Source: a virus
Virus record (IMG/VR): IMGVR_UViG_3300013132_000064
Span: 1-53,707 of that record
Reading direction: 5' to 3' (one strand)
DNA length: 53,707 nt
Part shown: piece after piece, positions 46,206-53,250 of the stretch
How the letters are laid out: every line of letters starts with the position of its first letter
Position numbering within the stretch: the first letter of the stretch is position 1
Made by a program: the position numbers and the translations under genes
Notes under the pieces: model-generated
The model's database searches: none
The model's input: only the letters and a program-made list of their open reading frames with translations
Told to the model about the DNA's origin: nothing

Positions 46206-46950
46206 AATCTGCCTTATATTTTTTTGGTATCCAAACCTTAGATCTATAAAATCCATAACTAACTTCTCTAGAACTATTTGCCAAGAATTTATCATAATCG
46301 TCCATTATCCTAGCTGTCGATATCCATGAAGATCTTTTAATTGGTATTAGCTGAGCAACTGGAGTTCCTTTTGGAATAATTCCAGTAAATCCTTTTTTAA
46401 TAAAAAACGGCATATTCCCATTAGGGCTAAATCTATCGCTTTCCATTATCCCACTCATAGTAATAAATGGAAGATCAAAATAATTCATTGGATGAGTAAC
46501 AAGCATACTCCATCCTCTGGGCAGCTTCATTCCCCATTTACATTGCCAAACCATGTGACAACTAGAATATCCCTCTGGTCTAGGTATTGTGTGTCCCAAA
46601 TCGCCTTTTCTTTCTGCTAAAACTTCCCAATTTGATGGAGATTCTTGATAGCCGCCAAAAATATCTGGCTCTACATATCTATACTCTACTCCGTCTTCAT
46701 CATTTTTTGTAAACTCAATATCTGCCCAAGATGTTATAAAATATCCAGATGTCAATGCATCTAAAAACGGCATGCACCCCTTCATTCCTGAGACTCTATC
46801 TAAATCAGAACTATCAGTAACTTTGTTTGTTTCTGGATTTAAAAAACTTTCGCCTTTTCTATACCATTCTGGAATGAGGCTAGAGGAGGGTACGGGGGGA
46901 TCTATTGGTAGATGGTATTCTGGTCTTAATACAAAAGTTATTTTTTTCAT
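46189..46950 (-). CDS. DUF6065-like protein, copy 1
   Basis: The 253-residue protein has SLIPEWYRKGESF, KGCMPFLDALTSGYFITSWADIEF, GWSMLVTHPMNYFDLPFITMSGIMESD and IPKGTPVAQLIPIKRSSW. The same landmarks occur in the next gene, so the pair arose by tandem duplication and then diverged considerably. The ending IPKGTPVAQLIP slightly recalls the dUTPase beta motif, but no other dUTPase motif is visible. No membrane segment or signal peptide. It overlaps the upstream gene by 4 bases and the downstream by 17. Function unknown. Confidence 0.7.
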   Translation of the reverse strand: MKKITFVLRPEYHLPIDPPVPSSSLIPEWYRKGESFLNPETNKVTDSSDLDRVSGMKGCMPFLDALTSGYFITSWADIEFTKNDEDGVEYRYVEPDIFGGYQESPSNWEVLAERKGDLGHTIPRPEGYSSCHMVWQCKWGMKLPRGWSMLVTHPMNYFDLPFITMSGIMESDRFSPNGNMPFFIKKGFTGIIPKGTPVAQLIPIKRSSWISTARIMDDYDKFLANSSREVSYGFYRSKVWIPKKYKADYDKKK

Positions 46951-47276
46951 TTATCATGATCGTGGTGATGATGGTGATCAGCGTGATCATCATTTGTATT
47001 AATAAATTTACCGTCTTCGTATTTAAACCCTCTCATGACTTCTTTATTGGAAACATTTACAATTGTGGGTTCGCTTAAAAATATCGCTGCTAATCTAGGC
47101 TGACAGGAAAGAACATCTACAACTTCTCCGTCTATAATAAAAGCAATTCTCTCTGTCATATCTATTGGAGGTGAAGGCAAAGCCTTTTTCTTTTTTATTG
47201 GCTTTATTTTATTAGTAAACTCTTTATATCTTCGATTTCTATATTCTTTTTTAACTTCTTTAAATTTATTGCTCAT
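46947..47276 (-). CDS. Small protein with histidine-rich C-terminal tail
   Basis: The 109-residue protein has a very basic N-terminus (about 1-35, many Lys/Arg), then IAFIIDGEVVDVLSCQPRLAAIFLSEPTIV, a pattern of small fibre-associated proteins. The last 14 residues alternate Asp and His, including five consecutive His (DDHADHHHHHDHDK), a likely metal-binding tail. It overlaps the cysteine-rich virion protein gene by one base (TAATG) and the DUF6065-like gene by 4. It may be a metal-binding or assembly partner of the cysteine-rich protein, but this is only context. Confidence 0.65.
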   Translation of the reverse strand: MSNKFKEVKKEYRNRRYKEFTNKIKPIKKKKALPSPPIDMTERIAFIIDGEVVDVLSCQPRLAAIFLSEPTIVNVSNKEVMRGFKYEDGKFINTNDDHADHHHHHDHDK

Positions 47277-48559
47277 TAAGACACCCTAAATTCGTTTATC
47301 TCCGATGTTTGAGAATCTGCGTAGGTCACAGGAGACTTTAGTATACCATGTTTTTTAGTTTTTGTATATCCTGAAACAGTTGTTGATTGATCAGATCCTA
47401 TTTGAGAAGTATAGTTAGAGCCAGAAAAAGCTCTTACGGTAACGCTGTTTCCGCTTAATATAGTTCTAAATCCAGCTATAGTTGATGCAAAAACAAATGT
47501 AGCAACAACACTAACAGTTCCTGATATTGATCTCAAAACCCTAACTCTATTACTTACAACACAATTACAGGTAAAAGAATTCCCTGGGGACCAAGCTGAA
47601 CAACAATTTGCAGCAAAAGCATTACAATTGCCACCTGTTGAAGGGTTGTTGGCTGTTGCCCAACCTGAACAATTTCCTGGGTTCGTTCCACTTGACCAAC
47701 TGTTGCAAGTAAATGAGAACCATTGAGTTGGAGGGTTTGTTGGATTTGTAGTTGCACAGTTTCCTCCACTTGGTGGATTAGTTCCTGAACTAGTATTCCC
47801 AGCAGCGCAATTTCCTCCAGCTATATTATTACTACATCTTTTACAGCCGTTTGGCCCACTGAGTCCGCCGCAAGAAGATGAGGTACAGCAGCTGCCCCCG
47901 CATAAAGAAGAAGACGCTCCATTACAGCTAGCGCAACCACCGCAACCACATGTATAATTAGTTACTGCTTGAAAATTATTCCATGTTGTGCATGTAAATA
48001 TAGTAAAAGGATTTCCTGGAACTATTGGGTTCCATGTTGCACAATTTCCGCCACCGCCTGCATTCCATCCTGAGTTGGTAGTCCCAGCGCTGCAGGTAGT
48101 AAATGGAGTTCCTGGATTGAAGTTTTGACAAAAAGTATAAGAGTTTCCTGGCACTACGGGATTTGTATTTCCATTACAACAAGTAAAGAATTGATTGCAG
48201 ACTGCTGAATTAAAACATGTTTGACATTGCTGTACGCCGTCTACTGTTGTGCCCCACCAAGTTCCAGCATCGGTAACCCAAAAAGATGATCCCACCCCTG
48301 GACCTACTCCATCCACAGAAATAGTTACATCTTCTTTTGTAAATGTAAGAGTGGCTAAAGGATATGTTGCAGGACTGTCTCCGCTTAAAGCTTTATTATT
48401 AGATATACCCCATGTTCCTTTTATTTGAGCCCAAGGAGATCCACCAGTTGAACCTAAAGAAAATGCATTATTTGATCTATCAAACAAATCAATAGCAGAC
48501 AACAAAGCTTTTAGCCTTGATACTGCAATATTTTTTCTTCTTCTAATTGCACCAGCCAT
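47276..48559 (-). CDS. Jelly-roll virion protein with a 28-cysteine insertion
   Basis: The 427-residue protein splits a LamG-like jelly roll in two. The first part (about 20-107) has LFDRSNNAFSLG, WAQIKGTWGISNN and GSSFWVTDAGTWWG. The second (about 338-427) has VATFVFASTIAGFRTIL and closes HGILKSPVTY ... INEFRV. Between them, residues 112-333 contain 28 cysteines, with three CC pairs, a CGCGGCASC cluster and recurring PGNSFTC-like units. Such a domain could be heavily disulfide-bonded or metal-binding. The start overlaps the previous stop (TAATG). It is presumably exposed on the virion. Confidence 0.75.
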   Translation of the reverse strand: MAGAIRRRKNIAVSRLKALLSAIDLFDRSNNAFSLGSTGGSPWAQIKGTWGISNNKALSGDSPATYPLATLTFTKEDVTISVDGVGPGVGSSFWVTDAGTWWGTTVDGVQQCQTCFNSAVCNQFFTCCNGNTNPVVPGNSYTFCQNFNPGTPFTTCSAGTTNSGWNAGGGGNCATWNPIVPGNPFTIFTCTTWNNFQAVTNYTCGCGGCASCNGASSSLCGGSCCTSSSCGGLSGPNGCKRCSNNIAGGNCAAGNTSSGTNPPSGGNCATTNPTNPPTQWFSFTCNSWSSGTNPGNCSGWATANNPSTGGNCNAFAANCCSAWSPGNSFTCNCVVSNRVRVLRSISGTVSVVATFVFASTIAGFRTILSGNSVTVRAFSGSNYTSQIGSDQSTTVSGYTKTKKHGILKSPVTYADSQTSEINEFRVS

Positions 48560-50040
48560 TATGAACCTATTGTGTCACCAGTCATTATCCAAGAATTAGC
48601 AGCAATCTTTTCAATAAATAAAGAAGAGTATTGGACCCTTGTTCTCCTATGGTTTTCTGGAGATACTAGTGTTGCTGGGGCTTCTGATTGTACTTCTACA
48701 TATCCTGCTCCCATTTGTCTAATTTCAAAAGATGATCCAACTTCCCAATTAGAATCCGTTGTTTCATTAGGCAATGTTAAAAATACTGCAGATTCATTTG
48801 TAAAATGAATCATTTTATATTTATGTAAAGAAGAGCTTGCTGTTGTTGCTCCAGGCACAGAAACGTATAAATATAACTCATCTGTTTTTTTATCTAATTC
48901 TGTTTGTACTGCTGTAGACACTGGCTTACTGGCATCAGAAGTATTATCTGCATTTTCTAAGCCAACCATTGCTTTTGTAATTCCGCCAACCGTCCCTGTG
49001 AAAGTTGGATTGTTAATTCTGGCGATTGTACTATCTACACTAAATTGTGTTCCATTTAATGATAAACCCGTGCCTGCTGTATATGTGCCTGCCCCTGCAA
49101 ATTGCGTAAATTCAATTTCGCTAACTCCTATTGTTCCAACAACATTTGTTTGAACCCAACTTGTATCATTGTTATATGTTCCTGATAAAACAAAAATAAA
49201 GTCTCCCCCGTCTATTTCTGCGGGTGAATCAAAATCTGTTGCTCTAGTTGGAGCTCCAGAAGCAGATACAACATATATTCCATTCTCAGTTTTATTAGTT
49301 TGGTTTTTAACTAGTATTCTATTTCCAGTTGCTAGCGTTACTCCGTCTAAAACAGATCCGTTTTGTACGTCTGTGGATAAATCAATATTTGTTATTGTTG
49401 CCGCCACCGCAGATGCATGTACGTGCAAGCCTTCTGAAACAGCGTCGACATATTGTTTGGTTGCTGCATCTAATGAATTTACTGGATCTGCATGCAGGAC
49501 TAGACTGCCTGTTAAAATACCTCCAGATTTTGTTAAAAGGTTTGTCGTATCTGTTATTCCATGAACATTTGTTGTTGCTAAATTATGAGAAGACAATTCA
49601 GTATCTCTTGTAATTGTAGGTGGGATTTCCCCATCTGGAATATACCCGTCGGAACCAATAGAGGCAACACCATCTGGGTTGCTTATCATTGAAAATGTTA
49701 CATATGACTCTGGAAGAGCGTTTCCTAAATTATTAACCGCTGTATCTACATAGACCTTGTCAGCTACTGTGTTATCTATTGATAACAAAAGTGCACCATT
49801 GTCATATAATGCATCTATTCCAGTTCCGCCTTGTATAAAATTAGCAACCTCTTGCTGAACATTTAATGATAACTCAGATGGAAGTAGATTAATATATGGT
49901 AGGTCTCCGAATACGTCTTCTCCATTTCCAACTTTTAATTTATTAAGAGTTGTATTAACGGCAAGCTCGCCTGTTTCTAAAACTCTAGTGGATGTAGCCC
50001 ACTCTTCATTTGTAGCTCTTCTAAGTAGAATTACTGGCAT
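48559..50040 (-). CDS. Tail fibre with Mtd-N-like head domain
   Basis: The 493-residue protein begins ILLRRATNEEWATSTRVLETGELAVNTTLNKLKVGNGEDVFGDLPYI (1-50 by position), the pattern of the Mtd N-terminal domain that attaches fibres. The shaft holds DGVASIGSDGYIPDGEIPPTI, shared with the long fibre, and a region (about 185-330: AATKQYVDAVSEGLHVHAS, VLDGVTLATGNRILVKNQT, NGIYVVSASG, GDFIFVLSG) duplicated in the 582-residue fibre. The C-terminal tip (FLTLPNETT, FEIRQMGAGYVEVQ, SLFIEKIAANSWIMTGD) is a classic fibre beta tip. Overlap TAATG with the next gene. Confidence 0.8.
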   Translation of the reverse strand: MPVILLRRATNEEWATSTRVLETGELAVNTTLNKLKVGNGEDVFGDLPYINLLPSELSLNVQQEVANFIQGGTGIDALYDNGALLLSIDNTVADKVYVDTAVNNLGNALPESYVTFSMISNPDGVASIGSDGYIPDGEIPPTITRDTELSSHNLATTNVHGITDTTNLLTKSGGILTGSLVLHADPVNSLDAATKQYVDAVSEGLHVHASAVAATITNIDLSTDVQNGSVLDGVTLATGNRILVKNQTNKTENGIYVVSASGAPTRATDFDSPAEIDGGDFIFVLSGTYNNDTSWVQTNVVGTIGVSEIEFTQFAGAGTYTAGTGLSLNGTQFSVDSTIARINNPTFTGTVGGITKAMVGLENADNTSDASKPVSTAVQTELDKKTDELYLYVSVPGATTASSSLHKYKMIHFTNESAVFLTLPNETTDSNWEVGSSFEIRQMGAGYVEVQSEAPATLVSPENHRRTRVQYSSLFIEKIAANSWIMTGDTIGS

Positions 50041-50291
50041 TATGCCCCGCCTCCATCAATAACTCCAGGGTTAATAACATTGACGTCTGCTACTGCAAAG
50101 ATGGCTCCATCATATTCATGGGTATGTTCAAGAATTCCTTCAATAGCTCCACTTACATTATGCCATTCGTCGCCATCATAGAATTTTAATTTGTCATCTG
50201 TAGTATTGTAATATAAAGAACCCATATGATGAGTTCCTGAAGGATGTTCTGGTAATGCTACTGCATGTAAGGGGACTAATCTTCTTACCAT
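50040..50291 (-). CDS. Small virion protein between two fibres
   Basis: The 83-residue protein contains GSLYYNTTDDKLKFYDGDEWHNVSG, the same unit that opens fibres such as its upstream neighbour (GQIYYNNTNGNKTLYFWNG). It looks like a free-standing copy of this YYN ... FxDGxEW domain with a His-rich HTHEYDGAIF tail. GGGAGGGG lies upstream of the ATG, and TAATG couples it to the 493-residue fibre. It may bridge the two fibres it lies between. No enzyme motif is visible. Confidence 0.6.
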   Translation of the reverse strand: MVRRLVPLHAVALPEHPSGTHHMGSLYYNTTDDKLKFYDGDEWHNVSGAIEGILEHTHEYDGAIFAVADVNVINPGVIDGGGA

Positions 50292-50304
50292 CTAAACCCC
50301 TCCC

Positions 50305-52053
50305 TTACGCTGTAACGACTACTCTGAACTGGTTCTCCGCTGGAGCCTGTGAAAATCCTATGGTTGTTGAGTTTGCGCTTGTCAAAGCAACATCTGCTTC
50401 TACTAAGTTTGTTCCCTCGTAAACTTGAACTGTAGCCCACTGATTATTTAAATTATGATTTACTGTGTAGCTAGTTGCTGTTCCATTTCCAATTAAGGAA
50501 GTGTATTTACGAGCTACTACTGCTGTATCGATTGCTACATCGTTAGCATTTACAATAATTCCTGTACCTTGACCTACATTAAATACTGTTCCGTCAAGAG
50601 TAAGACCTGCTCCGCCTGTATATGTTCCAGCACCAGAGAATTGAGTAAAGCTAATTGCATCTGTGCCAATTATTGCTGGGGATAGGGTTTGTACCCAACC
50701 AGTATTTCCATAGGTTGATCCAAGGGATACAAAAATAAAGTCTCCAGACTTTATTTCTAAGTTTGTATCAAAATCTGCTGCTCTTTGTGCTGGGCCTGCG
50801 GCGGTAACTACATATATACCATTTTGTGCAGCATTAGTTTGTCCATTTATAAGAACTCTGTTTCCTGCAACTAATGTCACGCCGTCGACTACATTTCCAG
50901 CTTCAAGGGCTGTAGCCAAATCAATATTTGTGCCTACAAAAACCCTAGCGGCTTCATGAACATGAAGTCCTTCTGCTACAGCATCAACATATGCTTTGGT
51001 TGCTGCGTCGTTTGCCTCTGTAGGGGCTCCAAGATTTACAATCTTGTACGTACCAGCATCAAGATCTGCGCCCAAATCAATATTTGTGCCTAATACTTTA
51101 TTTGTTAGTGTTTGTTGATCATCTTTTGTTACTACTGTTGAGTCAATATCTAGTGTGAGAGTTCCATCATTGTCGTTATAGACTTTGTCTAGTCCAACTC
51201 CAGCTACAATTAAACCATCAACGATATCTTCAATTCTATCTTCGCTGATTGCGACATCGCCACTTGTTACAACGAAGTCTGTCTCATCAAAACTTGCGAT
51301 ACCCTTATTTGTAGATGTGGCATCTTCACCTTTTACTGTAATTGATGCTCCAGTATGAGTTACATCAATTCCTTCTCCGCCAAGAATTGAAATTCCATGA
51401 CCAGATGGAGTAAGAGCACCATCATCTGTTGTTACAGACTTGATTACGGTGTCTTCTAGTTCTACTGCACCATTTGTTACATTAAAATCTTCGGAATCAA
51501 AAGAAGCAATACCTTTATTTGTTGTGCTTGCATCTTCTCCAACAATTGTAATTGTATTTTCTGTGACATTTACATCTATGCCCTCTCCGCCATTAACAGC
51601 AAGATCTTCGCTAAGAAGATTAATTGATGTTGTTCCAGAATCTCCAGTGATGTCTAGAGTGGTTGCTACTTCTTCTTCACCAGCTGCAGTTAGACGACCT
51701 TGTGCGTCTACTGTGAATGTTGGGATCTTTGTTTGCGATCCATAAGCGCCTGGTGTTACTGCTGTATTATCTAAATCTAAAGTTGTTTCGTTGGTTGAAT
51801 CATTAAAGGTTGCAGTTAAGCCTGTTCCGCCCTTAACATATTCACCAATTGTGTCTGTGATTACTTCAACTGAACCAGAAGTTGGAATCCACTCTGTGCC
51901 ATTCCAGAAATATAGGGTTTTATTGCCATTAGTATTATTATAATAAATTTGGCCTTCGACTGGTGTTGCTGGAGCTGTACCCAAATTCTGAATTCGTGCA
52001 TTGAGTAGCTCATTCTGTAGTAAATCTAAACTAACTACAAATTTTCTTGCCAT
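50305..52053 (-). CDS. Tail fibre protein
   Basis: The 582-residue protein begins MARKFVVSLDLLQNELLNARIQNL, then GQIYYNNTNGNKTLYFWNGTEW (about 34-55). The shaft (about 90-300) repeats IDV..TGASITVKGEDAT-like and GIASFDxxDF units two to three times. Residues about 330-490 duplicate the NGIYVV ... GDFIFVSLG ... FTQFSGAGTYTGGAGL module of the 493-residue fibre. The C-terminal domain SYTVNHNLNNQWATVQVYEGTNLVEADV (shown by its start) is a common fibre end that binds a further protein. AAAGGAG precedes the ATG. Confidence 0.8.
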   Translation of the reverse strand: MARKFVVSLDLLQNELLNARIQNLGTAPATPVEGQIYYNNTNGNKTLYFWNGTEWIPTSGSVEVITDTIGEYVKGGTGLTATFNDSTNETTLDLDNTAVTPGAYGSQTKIPTFTVDAQGRLTAAGEEEVATTLDITGDSGTTSINLLSEDLAVNGGEGIDVNVTENTITIVGEDASTTNKGIASFDSEDFNVTNGAVELEDTVIKSVTTDDGALTPSGHGISILGGEGIDVTHTGASITVKGEDATSTNKGIASFDETDFVVTSGDVAISEDRIEDIVDGLIVAGVGLDKVYNDNDGTLTLDIDSTVVTKDDQQTLTNKVLGTNIDLGADLDAGTYKIVNLGAPTEANDAATKAYVDAVAEGLHVHEAARVFVGTNIDLATALEAGNVVDGVTLVAGNRVLINGQTNAAQNGIYVVTAAGPAQRAADFDTNLEIKSGDFIFVSLGSTYGNTGWVQTLSPAIIGTDAISFTQFSGAGTYTGGAGLTLDGTVFNVGQGTGIIVNANDVAIDTAVVARKYTSLIGNGTATSYTVNHNLNNQWATVQVYEGTNLVEADVALTSANSTTIGFSQAPAENQFRVVVTA

Positions 52054-52065
52054 GTTTCACTCCTT

Positions 52066-52518
52066 TTAGGACAGATATGCTGTCCCTGAAAATGGCTGGG
52101 CCATCGTCAGTGTTAAAGTATCATTACTATTATAGTCTATTCCTGTTTCTAACACATCGCCAGCGCTATTTTTAATGGTCACATTTGGCTTAAAGCCTAA
52201 ATTATGTGTTATCAGCACAGAGTAAACTCCAGATACTGGTCCAGTAACCTGTGGGAGGGACCAGCTAATTTCTTTAGAGAACTCTGAAGGTAGTTGCTGT
52301 AGCGGATAGGAGGTTACTCCAGTCCAAGTATGATCCAAAAGCTTTGGACCATAAAACATTGTATTTGTCTTATCATAATAAAAATCGCCTTCTACTCCCA
52401 ATGCTTCTGGTGGTACTCCGATGCCATTTAGGATAGTCTTGCCTCTGGGACCTTGTGGGCCTGGGGCTCCTACTACGACCTTATTTACTTCTTCAGTAAT
52501 TATTACATTATTAGACAT
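52066..52518 (-). CDS. Virion protein with short collagen-like segment
   Basis: The 150-residue protein has a very short collagen-like run GAPGPQGPRG (about 18-27), then GVEGDFYYDKTNTMFYGPK, a fibre shaft unit, and a C-terminal domain SGVYSVLITHNLGFKPNVTIKNSAG ... GTAYLS that matches in pattern the C-terminal domain of the 582-residue fibre. It overlaps the previous stop (TAATG). It is probably a short fibre or connector between baseplate and long fibres. Confidence 0.65.
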   Translation of the reverse strand: MSNNVIITEEVNKVVVGAPGPQGPRGKTILNGIGVPPEALGVEGDFYYDKTNTMFYGPKLLDHTWTGVTSYPLQQLPSEFSKEISWSLPQVTGPVSGVYSVLITHNLGFKPNVTIKNSAGDVLETGIDYNSNDTLTLTMAQPFSGTAYLS

Positions 52519-52868
52519 TATATTGTCACCGACCTACTTAGGGTTATAAATCCTTCAACTAATTTGGTTTTTGTGCCATTGCTATCTGTAAGCATTATGT
52601 CGTATGACGACTTTGGATAGAATAATTTATTTGTTTGGGCGGGACTCATCTGTATTGTAAGCTTTCCTAATGATCCGTCTATTGTTATTCCTCCAGATGG
52701 TTGAGAATTCAATGTAAAAGCTAACTTGCTTCCGCCCTTTGTATCTCTTACCTGCATTTTAGCAGATGCGCCAACTAAAGATATAGGAACAGCGCTATCG
52801 TCTTTATACTCTACAGTAAAACGAAACGTTGTATTTTGATCTACTTCCCAATTCTTTTGGCCAGCCAT
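52518..52868 (-). CDS. BppU-like beta-sandwich virion protein
   Basis: The 116-residue protein has WEVDQNTTFRFTVEYKDDS, ISLVGASAKMQVRD, GITIDGSLGKLTIQMSPAQT and SSYDIMLTDSNGTKTKLVEGFITLS. This is the strand order of the N-terminal domain of baseplate upper proteins (BppU-type) and related small virion proteins, which attach receptor-binding parts to the baseplate. The start is preceded by TAGGAG that overlaps a 10-bp inverted repeat (52877-52908). It is the first structural gene after the holin-like gene. Confidence 0.65.
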   Translation of the reverse strand: MAGQKNWEVDQNTTFRFTVEYKDDSAVPISLVGASAKMQVRDTKGGSKLAFTLNSQPSGGITIDGSLGKLTIQMSPAQTNKLFYPKSSYDIMLTDSNGTKTKLVEGFITLSRSVTI

Positions 52869-52876
52869 AAAATCTC

Positions 52877-52908
52877 CTAAAATAGGAAAACTCCTATGCC
52901 TATTTTAG
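52877..52908 (-). promoter_or_regulatory. Inverted repeat touching the ribosome site of the BppU-like gene
   Basis: Perfect 10-base arms, CTAAAATAGG and CCTATTTTAG, flank a 12-base loop. On the transcript the 3' arm ends within the TAGGAG ribosome site, 8 bases before the ATG at 52868. The hairpin could limit access to this site or stabilise the transcript end. No T-run follows, so it is not a standard terminator. Confidence 0.5.
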
Positions 52909-52937
52909 CACAGGAGCTGTCCTAACTACTTATTAAA

Positions 52938-53165
52938 TTATGCCTTCTTTGTAAATCCGAAAGAATTTTCGTTTGGATTTAATGCCTTCAAAATAACAGG
53001 CAATGTAGCGGCAATACCACCCTTGATTAAATCTCCTGGGTCTGTATTACCAGTCATATATAGAGCGATGGCGGCACCAAGGAAATGGCGACCATAGCTT
53101 GCTAACGCTGCTAGAATTCTCTCTTGCATTGTTACCTTTCCATCATTATTAAGATCTTCTTTCAT
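52938..53165 (-). CDS. Small holin-like membrane protein with EF-hand loop
   Basis: The 75-residue protein starts MKEDLNNDGKVTMQERI. Residues 4-15 form a canonical EF-hand loop: Asp4, Asn6, Asp8, Gly9, Val11, Thr12 and Glu15. Two weakly hydrophobic segments follow: about 24-38 (YGRHFLGAAIALYMTG region) and 48-62 (GGIAATLPVILKAL region). The end is polar (NPNENSFGFTKKA). Similar short proteins with GRHFLGAAIALYMTGNTDP-like sequence are found in aquatic phages and are sometimes called holins. AAGGAGG lies 8 bases before the ATG. The membrane role is plausible; the holin call is unproven, as no lysin is nearby. Confidence 0.55.
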   Translation of the reverse strand: MKEDLNNDGKVTMQERILAALASYGRHFLGAAIALYMTGNTDPGDLIKGGIAATLPVILKALNPNENSFGFTKKA

Positions 53166-53179
53166 AAAGACCTCCTTAT

Positions 53180-53218
53180 CTGGGCACCTTGCCCAGGAAT
53201 TTTGAGGTTGCCCTCAAA
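53180..53218 (-). promoter_or_regulatory. Two tandem hairpins in the leader of the holin-like gene
   Basis: The first (53201-53218) has 7-bp arms TTTGAGG and CCTCAAA with a GCAA tetraloop. The second (53180-53196) has 7-bp arms CTGGGCA and TGCCCAG with a 3-base loop. The second ends just before the AAGGAGG ribosome site. No T-run follows either, so they look more like a structured leader or stabiliser than terminators. Confidence 0.55.
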
Positions 53219-53221
53219 TCT

Positions 53222-53250
53222 ATTATACTACTAAGTGGTGATATCCACAA
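53222..53250 (-). promoter_or_regulatory. Candidate promoter at the start of the virion gene block
   Basis: TATAAT (53222-53227) lies just after the ribonucleotide reductase stop codon. At 17 bases upstream is TTGTGG (53245-53250), a weak -35 with 3 of 6 matches. Transcription would begin near 53215, within the first hairpin. The -10 is consensus, so the site is plausible but unproven. Confidence 0.45.

Noticed and set aside
46206-46295. Longer N-terminus for the second DUF6065-like protein
   Set aside because: It would overlap the previous gene by 107 bases and repeat its end in another frame. ATG 46205 has a ribosome-like site and gives a product in line with the paralogue.
46189-46950. 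dUTPase-like function for the IPKGTPVAQLIP motif
   Set aside because: None of the other dUTPase motifs is present, and the paralogue diverges at this site. The resemblance is limited to one strand.
48559-50040. Possible diversity-generating retroelement, suggested by the Mtd-N-like fibre
   Set aside because: I see no reverse transcriptase, no Avd-like gene and no template/variable repeat pair in the window. The Mtd-N-like domain also occurs in ordinary fibres.
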